From Bacteroidales bacterium UBA2716 (GTDB taxonomy: Bacteria > Bacteroidota > Bacteroidia > Bacteroidales > UBA932): 9,906 nucleotides of DNA. The notes below the pieces were generated by a model. It was not told where the DNA came from and made no database searches. It saw only the letters and a list, made by a program, of their open reading frames with translations. Position 1 is the stretch's first letter, and each line of letters begins with the position of its first letter. Location: positions 1-9,906 of the forward strand of contig DEKS01000153.1 of NCBI GenBank assembly GCA_002354005.1, read 5' to 3'. The position numbers were made by a program, and so were the translations under genes. Positions 1 to 5,231 of this stretch are shown here, in pieces.

Positions 1-174
1 ACGGGCATGACGGACATTGTTTGAGGACGTTACGGGCCGAAGTGCCCGTAAAAGGACGAGTTGGACGGTCAAGCGACCGGTGCCGGCCCGTTTCCGCCAG
101 CTGAGCGAAGGTGCCACCCTTCCCCTTGCGGCGTTTGGAACCGATACGGGAAGTCTGTGGTGCTGGTCGGCAGG
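1..174. other. Unassigned left-edge stretch, no recognised gene
   Basis: I recognise no gene here. A minus-strand frame is free of stops from about position 316 to the left edge and could start at a TTG at 187-185. Its translation between about 150 and 1 is basic (it includes GSKRRKGKGG and KQCPSCP) and resembles no family I know. A plus-strand frame from TTG 17 is open over the same bases. With GC this high, both may be chance. An 8-bp inverted repeat lies at 30-37/44-51 (TTACGGGC / GCCCGTAA, 6-nt loop) with no T-run after it on either strand, so it is not a typical terminator. The stretch may be an untranslated flank of the repeat element to its right, or the start of a gene running off the left edge. 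Confidence 0.4.
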
Positions 175-284
175 ATGGATGGTGCAAGTCAGTAAGCCCA
201 ACGGGGCAGGTCAGAAGGATGGATGGCGCAGGTCGGTAGCATGGATGGCGCAGGTCGGTAGCATGGATGGCGCAGGTCCGATTT
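175..284 (-). repeat. 22-bp tandem repeat block, inverted orientation (5 units)
   Basis: Five units in exact 22-bp register start at 175, 197, 219, 241 and 263. Each carries a 13-bp core close to GGYGCAGGTCRGT, at 181-193, 203-215, 225-237, 247-259 and 269-281. The units at 219-240 and 241-262 are identical. The linkers between cores vary: most contain GGATGGAT, but the unit at 197 has CCCAACGG, which matches the linker type of the second block read in reverse complement. Because 22 is not a multiple of three, successive copies are read in different frames, which argues against coding. The core is the reverse complement of the core in the block at 291-496. There are no unique spacers of CRISPR length. 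Confidence 0.85.
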
Positions 285-303
285 TGCCCTACTGACCTGC
301 GCC
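269..303. other. Perfect 10-bp inverted repeat at the junction of the two repeat blocks
   Basis: GGCGCAGGTC at 269-278 is exactly complementary to GACCTGCGCC at 294-303, with a 15-nt loop between. This is where the last inverted-orientation core meets the first direct-orientation core. A second, 8-bp inverted repeat of the same kind lies at 331-338/358-365. Neither is followed by a T-run, so they are better read as foldback structure of the repeat element than as intrinsic terminators. Confidence 0.7.
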
Positions 304-505
304 AGAAATCGCCATCCTAAGCGTTTTAGCGGCGCAGGACCCCACCGTAAAAACTGACCTGCGCCGTTCACCCCACTGACCTGCACCGTTGCCCCCACTG
401 ACCTGCACCGTTGCCCCCACTGACCTGCACCATTGCCCCAACTGACCTGCACCATTGCCCCTACTGATCTGCACCGTTGCCCCACTGACCTGCACCAGGA
501 CGGCA
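291..505 (+). repeat. 22-bp tandem repeat block, direct orientation (8 cores)
   Basis: Cores close to ACTGACCTGCRCC occur at 291-303, 353-365, 375-387, 397-409, 419-431, 441-453, 463-475 and 484-496. From 353 onward the spacing is 22, 22, 22, 22, 22 and 21 bp. The linkers are mostly variants of GTTGCCCCC or ATTGCCCCA. The gap 304-352 holds a degenerate core in the opposite orientation (GGCGCAGG at 331-338). The cores are the reverse complement of those in the block at 175-284, so the whole region is one composite inverted array. A transcript through it could form extensive imperfect duplex. The function is unknown to me. Confidence 0.85.
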
Positions 506-517
506 GGGAAAAGCCCC

Positions 518-548
518 AAAAAAGGCGCAGTGCGGGGGCACTACGCCT
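518..548 (-). terminator. Rho-independent terminator of the mtaD-PNP-PNP operon
   Basis: Read on the minus strand, an 11-bp stem pairs AGGCGTAGTGC (548-538) with GCACTGCGCCT (533-523), with one G-U pair and a CCCC loop. It is followed directly by a run of T (522-518). It sits 25 bp beyond the stop codon of the last phosphorylase gene. On the plus strand no T-run follows the stem, so termination should act only on leftward transcription. Confidence 0.88.
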
Positions 549-572
549 ATAGTAAGAGCTGAACTGCGCTTT

Positions 573-1397
573 TTACAGCTGCGCAATGAGCTTTTTGAAG
601 ATGATGGTCATTCTGTCTGCGGCGGCGTCGGCGGCTTTGACGATGGCCTCACCGTCCGTGACGTAATCGTCATCGTCCGTGGCGCGTGCAACATCCGTAA
701 TCACGGACATCCCGAAGACCGGAATGCCGGCGTGGCGGGCCACAATGACCTCCGGGGTGGTGCTCATGCCCACGGCATCTGCGCCGATGGTCCCGAAGTA
801 GCGGTACTCGGCAGGCGTCTCATAGGACGGGCCGGTGCAGGCCACGTACACGCCTTTCTGCAGCCGGATGCCTTCCTTGGCGGCAATCTTTTCCGCCTGC
901 CGGATAAGGGAAGGATCGTACGGACGGGTCATGTCCGGGAACCGCGGGCCAAACTCGTCCAGGTTGGGGCCAATAAGCGGGTTGGGCAGCAGGTTGATAT
1001 GGTCCTTGATAATCATGAGGTCTCCCACGTGGAAAGCCAGGTTGGTGCCGCCGGCGGCGTTGGAGACAAAGAGGTATCGGATGCCCAGGACCTCCATCAC
1101 GCGGATGGGCAGCACCACCAGGTTCATGCCGTACCCTTCATAATAATGGATGCGCCCCTGCATGGCGATGACCGTTTTGCCGGACAGCGTGCCCACAATG
1201 AAATTGCCTTTATGGCCGATAGCCGTGCTCACCGGGAAACCGGGAATATCTTTATAAGGAATCACCAGCGGGTCCTCAATCTGGTCCGCCAGCTTGCCCA
1301 GGCCGCTTCCCAGGACAATGCCCACCAGGGGCTGGCGTCCGGCCAGGCGGCCTTTCACATAGTCTGCTGCAAGGTGGATGGTATCTGCGTAACTCAT
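573..1397 (-). CDS. Purine nucleoside phosphorylase, trimeric (PNP-II) family; Asp-variant paralogue
   Basis: This is a 274-residue protein of the low-molecular-weight PNP family, at about the usual length. These enzymes cleave purine nucleosides with phosphate to free base and ribose 1-phosphate in the cytoplasm. Visible landmarks are the phosphate loop VLGSGLG (28-34), GRIHYYEGY (81-89), SNAAGG (112-117), GPSYETPAE (189-197; E193 matches the base-binding Glu) and AVGMSTTPE (208-216). The expected ITN motif reads ITD (D235). In this family that residue contacts purine position 6: Asn goes with 6-oxopurines, and Asp is found in methylthioadenosine phosphorylases. A 6-aminopurine or broadened specificity is therefore plausible but inferred. 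Where the human enzyme has the 5'-OH-binding His, I align Gly249. The start overlaps the stop of the upstream paralogue by 4 bp (ATGA), so the two are probably translationally coupled. Naming it punA, deoD or mtnP is not justified from sequence alone. Confidence 0.92.
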   Translation of the reverse strand: MSYADTIHLAADYVKGRLAGRQPLVGIVLGSGLGKLADQIEDPLVIPYKDIPGFPVSTAIGHKGNFIVGTLSGKTVIAMQGRIHYYEGYGMNLVVLPIRVMEVLGIRYLFVSNAAGGTNLAFHVGDLMIIKDHINLLPNPLIGPNLDEFGPRFPDMTRPYDPSLIRQAEKIAAKEGIRLQKGVYVACTGPSYETPAEYRYFGTIGADAVGMSTTPEVIVARHAGIPVFGMSVITDVARATDDDDYVTDGEAIVKAADAAADRMTIIFKKLIAQL

Positions 1398-2221
1398 AAT
1401 TTCTCAATCATTTTGGTGATTAAACGGGTCATTTTGCTTGCGGCGGCGTTGGCGGCAATCACTACATCTTCGCCGTCGTTCTCATAGTCGTCCGCGTAGT
1501 CGTCATGGGCCTCGTTGGTGATGACGGAAATGCCGAACACCGGAATGCCCGCATGGCGGGCCACAATAACCTCCGGGATGGTGCTCATGCCCACGGCGTC
1601 GCCGCCGATGGTGCGGAAATACTTATATTCCGCCGGCGTCTCATAGGACGGGCCGGTGCCGCCCACATACACGCCTTTCTGCAACTGGATGCCTTCCTCC
1701 GCGGCCACGCTGACGGCTAGCTTGATGAGGGCTGGGTCGTACGGACGGGTCATGTCCGGGAAACGCGGACCAAAATCGTCAAAATTGGGGCCGATAAGCG
1801 GATTGGGCAGCAGGTTGATGTGGTCCCGGATAATCATGAGGTCTCCCACATGGAAGGCCAGGTTGGTGCCGCCGGCGGCGTTGGAAACAAAGAGGCGTTT
1901 GATGCCGCAGCCAATCATGACGCGGATGGGCAGCACCACTTTGTCCATGCCGTAGCCCTCGTAATAGTGGATGCGGCCCTGCATGGCAATAACCATTTTT
2001 CCGCCCAGGGTGCCCACGATAAAATTCCCCTTATGCCCGGTTGCGGTGGAAACGGGGAAGCCGGGGAGTTCCCGGTAGGGGACGACAATGGGGTTTTCGA
2101 TGGATTCTGCCAGGCTGCCAAGGCCGCTGCCCAGGACAATGCCCAGTTCCGGCTGACGGCCCTCAAGGCGTTCTTTCAGGCGGGCAGTAATCCCATTGAT
2201 GGTTTCTATTCTTGGATCCAT
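1394..2221 (-). CDS. punA: Purine nucleoside phosphorylase, trimeric (PNP-II) family; canonical Asn paralogue
   Basis: This 275-residue protein is alignable end to end with the downstream phosphorylase without gaps (offset of one residue); by eye about three quarters of residues are identical. It carries VLGSGLG (29-35), GRIHYYEGY (82-90), SNAAGG (113-118) and GPSYETPAE (190-198, with E194 the base-binding Glu). It keeps the canonical ITN motif (N236), which in the family selects 6-oxopurines such as inosine and guanosine. Like its paralogue it has Gly (250) where the human enzyme has the His that binds the ribose 5'-OH. The ATG lies 10 bp after the amidohydrolase stop, so it is the second gene of the operon. 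The most likely role is phosphorolysis of the inosine-type product made by the amidohydrolase, or general purine salvage. Confidence 0.93.
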   Translation of the reverse strand: MDPRIETINGITARLKERLEGRQPELGIVLGSGLGSLAESIENPIVVPYRELPGFPVSTATGHKGNFIVGTLGGKMVIAMQGRIHYYEGYGMDKVVLPIRVMIGCGIKRLFVSNAAGGTNLAFHVGDLMIIRDHINLLPNPLIGPNFDDFGPRFPDMTRPYDPALIKLAVSVAAEEGIQLQKGVYVGGTGPSYETPAEYKYFRTIGGDAVGMSTIPEVIVARHAGIPVFGISVITNEAHDDYADDYENDGEDVVIAANAAASKMTRLITKMIEKL

Positions 2222-2231
2222 AGTAGTGTGG

Positions 2232-3482
2232 TTAGATTTGTGACAAAACGCGGCGGGCGCCTTCCAGGATTTCTTCTTCTCCGGGAACGTGACGGTCCCG
2301 CATCACCCACTTGCCTTTTACCATGACCGACGAAATGACGTCGCTGTGGGCGGCGTACACGAGGTTGGCTTCCAATGAGCCCGGTGACAGGAAAGCGGTG
2401 TTGTTGAGGTCTACAAGGGAAAGGTCGGCCCAGGCGCCCTCGCGGATGACGCCGGTGTCGATTCCAAGGGCCCTGGCCCCGTTGACCGTAGCGCAATCCA
2501 TGAGTTCTTGCAGGGGCATGGCCGCCGGATTGTGGCGCCAGGCCTTTTGCAGGAGGGCGGTGTTTTTCATGTGCTCCAGCATGTCCATGTTGTTGGCCGA
2601 TGCCGCCCCGTCCGTGCCCAGGCACACGTTGGCACCGGCGTTCCGCAGTTCGTTGTAGCGGAAACGGAAGCCGGAGGCCAGTTTGAGGTTGGAGTCTATA
2701 TTGTGCACGCAGTTTACGTGGCGGTCTCCCAGGATGCGGACATCGCTGTCCGACAGATGCAGGGCGTGGGCGGCGATGACATGCGGTCCCAGGATGCCCA
2801 GCTGCTCGAAGTATTCGGTGGGGGAGAGCCCGCCATGGGCATGGCGGCAGTCTTCGTCCTCTGCACGGGTCTCTGCCAGGTGCAGGTGCACCTTGAGGCC
2901 GTGGTCCAGGGCAAACTGATTGGCCCAGAGGATGTTCTCCTGGCAAACCGTGTACACCGAGTGGATGGAGATGGCAAAGGGCGTTTCCCCCTCCCAGTCC
3001 AGGGTGCGTTCATACAGGCGCAGGCAGGCCTCCCGCTGCTTGCGGGCCAGTTCCGGGTTGTGGGAATCCAGGAAGATGAACGACACCACGGGCCGCAGGC
3101 CCACGTCCAGGGCCGCCTGCCGGGCATGCGGGGAGAACCAGTATTGGTCGTTGAAGGTGGTGGTGCCGGATTTGACCATTTCCAGGCAAGCTGCCTTGGT
3201 GCCCCAATAAATGAAATCGCGGTCCAGTCTGGCCTCGATTTTCCAGATATTATTGAGCCAGTCGTATAGTGACAGGTCCTCGTGGATGCCACGCAGCAGA
3301 ATCATGGCGGCGTGGGTGTGCATATTGATGAAGCCGGGAATAACGGCATAGCCGGTGCCATCCACCACATCCGTGCCGGGGAGATGTTCCGTAGCAGGGC
3401 CGATATGGCTGATGCGACCGTCATCCCCAATGAGGATGTCCGTGCGTCGGTTTTGGTGCAATATGTTCTTTAGGAGAATCAT
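2232..3482 (-). CDS. mtaD: Amidohydrolase, MTA/SAH deaminase-like (5'-methylthioadenosine/S-adenosylhomocysteine deaminase)
   Basis: This 416-residue metal-dependent amidohydrolase belongs to the TrzN/MtaD/guanine-deaminase branch. The N-terminal beta segment (about 1-50) leads into the metal motif GFINMHTH (H55, H57). Further metal and substrate positions are E83 in KIEA, H201 and E204 in HLHLAET, H239 in AAHALHL, the NIDSNLKLASG segment (261-271) and D291 in LGTDGAASANN. The same set occurs in characterised MTA/SAH deaminases, which convert the 6-amino group of MTA, SAH or adenosine to the inosine form and release ammonia. Two purine nucleoside phosphorylases follow 10 bp downstream, which fits a nucleoside substrate better than guanine, triazines or other amidohydrolase substrates. 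The start is set by family alignment: the protein begins just before the first beta strand (MILLKN). No Shine-Dalgarno is visible, as is common in Bacteroidota. The substrate is inferred; the family call is firm. Confidence 0.85.
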   Translation of the reverse strand: MILLKNILHQNRRTDILIGDDGRISHIGPATEHLPGTDVVDGTGYAVIPGFINMHTHAAMILLRGIHEDLSLYDWLNNIWKIEARLDRDFIYWGTKAACLEMVKSGTTTFNDQYWFSPHARQAALDVGLRPVVSFIFLDSHNPELARKQREACLRLYERTLDWEGETPFAISIHSVYTVCQENILWANQFALDHGLKVHLHLAETRAEDEDCRHAHGGLSPTEYFEQLGILGPHVIAAHALHLSDSDVRILGDRHVNCVHNIDSNLKLASGFRFRYNELRNAGANVCLGTDGAASANNMDMLEHMKNTALLQKAWRHNPAAMPLQELMDCATVNGARALGIDTGVIREGAWADLSLVDLNNTAFLSPGSLEANLVYAAHSDVISSVMVKGKWVMRDRHVPGEEEILEGARRVLSQI

Positions 3483-3501
3483 GCGGTTTTGGACGGGTTC
3501 G

Positions 3502-3527
3502 AAAAAACCGGCAGGGCGTGCCGGTTT
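3502..3527 (-). terminator. Intrinsic terminator/attenuator between the PUR gene and mtaD
   Basis: On the minus strand a 9-bp perfect stem pairs AAACCGGCA (3527-3519) with TGCCGGTTT (3513-3505) across a 5-nt loop. It is followed by further T residues, giving a run of six T at 3507-3502. It begins 7 bp after the PUR-protein stop and ends 20 bp before the mtaD start codon. It probably ends or attenuates transcription from the PUR gene. Confidence 0.82.
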
Positions 3528-3533
3528 CCAACA

Positions 3534-3881
3534 TTAGAACTCTTCTTCCGATGATTCCTGCTCCTCACGGGAGGGATACTGGCGGATGGGTTGGTCGTGC
3601 AGTAAGTCGTGCAGAATATAACGCACGGCATCCTGCAGCCCCTCCTGGAATTTCTCGAAGTCTTCTTTATAGAGGAAAATCTTGTGTTTGTCGTAGGTAA
3701 AGGAACCATCTCTTTCCTGGCGCCGCTTGCTCTCCGTTATGGTGAGATAGAAGTCGTTGTTGCCTTTGGTGGTTTTTACGTCAAAGAAGTACGTCCTTTT
3801 ACCGGCACGGACCGGCTTGGAGTATACATCCTCGGAATTTCTCTCCTGAGCGTGGGAACGCTCGTAATCTTCACTGTACAT
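3534..3881 (-). CDS. PUR-alpha-like nucleic-acid-binding protein (DUF3276 family)
   Basis: A 115-residue protein of the Bacteroidota PUR/DUF3276 family. The PUR repeat is visible from about residue 25 to 90. It opens with KRTYFFDVK (28-36), then GNNDFYLTITESKRR (40-54), and continues with a second strand-rich half and an amphipathic helix (about 73-95). The N-terminus is charged and flexible, and the C-terminus is an acidic tail rich in Glu (105-115). Bacterial PUR proteins of this type bind DNA and RNA as dimers; the Borrelia homologue BpuR is the best-studied example. The target here is unknown. The gene is divergent from nusB across 87 bp and is followed by its own terminator, so it is probably monocistronic with variable read-through into mtaD. 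An AAAGG lies just before the ATG. Confidence 0.9.
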   Translation of the reverse strand: MYSEDYERSHAQERNSEDVYSKPVRAGKRTYFFDVKTTKGNNDFYLTITESKRRQERDGSFTYDKHKIFLYKEDFEKFQEGLQDAVRYILHDLLHDQPIRQYPSREEQESSEEEF

Positions 3882-3911
3882 ACCTTTGTTCGTTTTTATG
3901 TTTTCTGCTTA

Positions 3912-3919
3912 CAAATGTA
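3912..3919 (-). promoter_or_regulatory. Bacteroidota-type -7 box for the PUR gene
   Basis: The minus strand reads TACATTTG, an exact match to the Bacteroidota -7 consensus TAnnTTTG, 30 bp upstream of the PUR-protein ATG. The expected -33 region falls at about 3939-3943, where only a weak GTTAG is present. This is a motif match; transcription was not observed. Confidence 0.55.
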
Positions 3920-3940
3920 GGGATTTTTATTAAAAAACAC

Positions 3941-3948
3941 TAACTTTG
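3941..3948 (+). promoter_or_regulatory. Bacteroidota-type -7 box for the nusB gene train
   Basis: TAACTTTG matches TAnnTTTG exactly and ends 20 bp before the nusB ATG, which implies a very short 5' leader. The -33 element is poorly conserved. It overlaps the position expected for the -33 element of the divergent PUR-gene promoter. Confidence 0.5.
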
Positions 3949-3968
3949 CCTGAAATTTATTTGACATC

Positions 3969-4889
3969 ATGCTAAATCGCCGCATCCTTAGAATCAAGGC
4001 CTTCAAGGTCCTGTACGCATACGCGGAAAATCCGGACCTTTCGTTGAAAGAGGCGCTCGGCAGCCTTGAAGCCTCCTGTGAGGCCACACGCGACCTTTAT
4101 CTGTACATGCTGGAGGTCATTGAGGCCCTCACGCAGGAAGCCGCCCGCCGTACGGAAGCGGCCCGCACCAAGTTCAATCCCACCCAGGAGGAACTCCATC
4201 CCAATCTCAAATTTGTCCGTAACGGCATAGCCGCCCTGCTGGAGCAGGATCCGGATTTCCGGAAACTCCTGGAAAAGAAGAAGTTGTCCTGGGAGCAGAA
4301 CGACGCTTTCGTTCACACCCTGTACGAGAATCTGAAAACCCGCCCGTACTATCAGGCATACATGCAGGACCCGGAGCAGTCCCTTGCAGGGGACGCCGCT
4401 CTCTGGAAGCAGGTATTCCAAACAGAGTTTGAGGACGACGAGACCCTCTGGGCCATCCTGGAGGACCAGTCCATCCACTGGGCAGACGATCTCCCGTATG
4501 TGCTGGGCTGCGTCATCCGTTCCCTGGAAGAGATGGGGCGCACGGGCCGGTGGAGTTACCCTCCGCTGTACCAGGCGGACGCCCACGATTTTATCCGCTC
4601 TCTTATCACCGCCGCCTACGGCCGCTATGCAGAATACTATGACCTCATTGCCGGCTCGGTTTCCAAGTGGGACCAGGACCGCCTGTACACCACGGATATC
4701 GTCCTTATTGGTATGGGCCTCGCAGAGGCGGAGACCTGCCCGGACATTCCGCTCAGGGTCACCATCAACGAATACGTAGAAATTTCCAAATATTATTCAA
4801 CGCCCAAGAGCCGCGGTTTTGTGAACGGTCTGCTGGACCGCCTCATCAAGGACCGCATGGCCAAAGGCATAATTAACAAAACTGTATGA
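3969..4889 (+). CDS. nusB: Transcription antitermination factor NusB (long Bacteroidota form)
   Basis: This 306-residue protein is about twice the length of E. coli NusB, as is usual in Bacteroidota. The NusB all-helical domain occupies the C-terminal half, with the conserved block INEYVEISKYYSTPKSRGFVNGLLD at about 266-290. The N-terminal half begins NRRILRIKAFKVLYAY, resembling the first NusB helix, and is followed by a lineage-specific helical extension. NusB binds boxA RNA together with NusE (ribosomal protein S10) and supports antitermination, mainly in rRNA operons. It is the first gene of a rightward train. Its stop overlaps the yajC start by 4 bp (ATGA), consistent with translational coupling. 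Its divergent neighbour is the PUR-type nucleic-acid-binding gene. Confidence 0.93.
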   Translation: MLNRRILRIKAFKVLYAYAENPDLSLKEALGSLEASCEATRDLYLYMLEVIEALTQEAARRTEAARTKFNPTQEELHPNLKFVRNGIAALLEQDPDFRKLLEKKKLSWEQNDAFVHTLYENLKTRPYYQAYMQDPEQSLAGDAALWKQVFQTEFEDDETLWAILEDQSIHWADDLPYVLGCVIRSLEEMGRTGRWSYPPLYQADAHDFIRSLITAAYGRYAEYYDLIAGSVSKWDQDRLYTTDIVLIGMGLAEAETCPDIPLRVTINEYVEISKYYSTPKSRGFVNGLLDRLIKDRMAKGIINKTV

Positions 4890-5227
4890 AGCTATTGTAC
4901 ACCCTCCTTCTGATGGGGCCCGCCGCCGCTCCCGCGGATGGCGCCGCCCAGCAGCCCAGCGCCTGGCCCACCATCCTCATGTTCGGCGCCATCATCCTGG
5001 TGATGTGGCTGTTCATGATTCGTCCCCAGCGCAAGCAGCAGAAGGAAATGCAGGAATTCCGCAATTCCCTCAAGAAAGGCGACAAAGTGGTCACCGTGGG
5101 CGGCATCTATGGAGAAATCGTGGAAGTGAACGAAAAGACCGTTCTCATTCGTGTAGACGGTGACGTGAAACTTCGCGTGGACAAACAGGGCCTGGTGAAG
5201 GACTATTCCGACGCCGAACAAAAGTAA
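4886..5227 (+). CDS. yajC: Preprotein translocase accessory subunit YajC
   Basis: A 113-residue single-pass inner-membrane protein. After a short, Ala/Pro-rich N-terminus comes one membrane helix at about 29-45. The family-typical RPQRKQQKE follows at 46-54, and then a small soluble domain with KKGDKVVTVGGIYGEI (about 63-78). YajC associates with SecDF and the SecYEG translocon and is dispensable in E. coli. No secD or secF gene is in view. The start codon lies inside the nusB stop (ATGA). The next gene starts 4 bp after its stop. Confidence 0.95.
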   Translation: MKLLYTLLLMGPAAAPADGAAQQPSAWPTILMFGAIILVMWLFMIRPQRKQQKEMQEFRNSLKKGDKVVTVGGIYGEIVEVNEKTVLIRVDGDVKLRVDKQGLVKDYSDAEQK

Positions 5228-5231
5228 GACC

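Noticed and set aside
30..51. Hairpin TTACGGGC/GCCCGTAA as a terminator
   Set aside because: The stem is sound but no T-run follows on either strand and no gene end is recognised next to it.
175..505. Possible CRISPR array
   Set aside because: Units are contiguous at 22 bp with only 9-bp, mutually similar linkers; there are no unique spacers, both orientations occur, and no cas genes are near.
189..519. Two overlapping minus-strand open frames through the repeats, coding for Gly/Val/Gln-rich repeat peptides
   Set aside because: The 22-bp unit is not a multiple of three, so the same repeat is read in all three frames; absence of stops follows from the repeat composition. No conserved start and no match to known repeat proteins.
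732..1487. Long plus-strand open frames opposite both phosphorylase genes
   Set aside because: The same His/Gly-rich antisense pattern appears over both paralogues because the genes are duplicates; the minus-strand proteins carry complete enzyme motifs.
2508..3269. Plus-strand 253-codon frame opposite the amidohydrolase
   Set aside because: The minus strand encodes an intact amidohydrolase with all metal ligands over the same bases, so this is a shadow frame.
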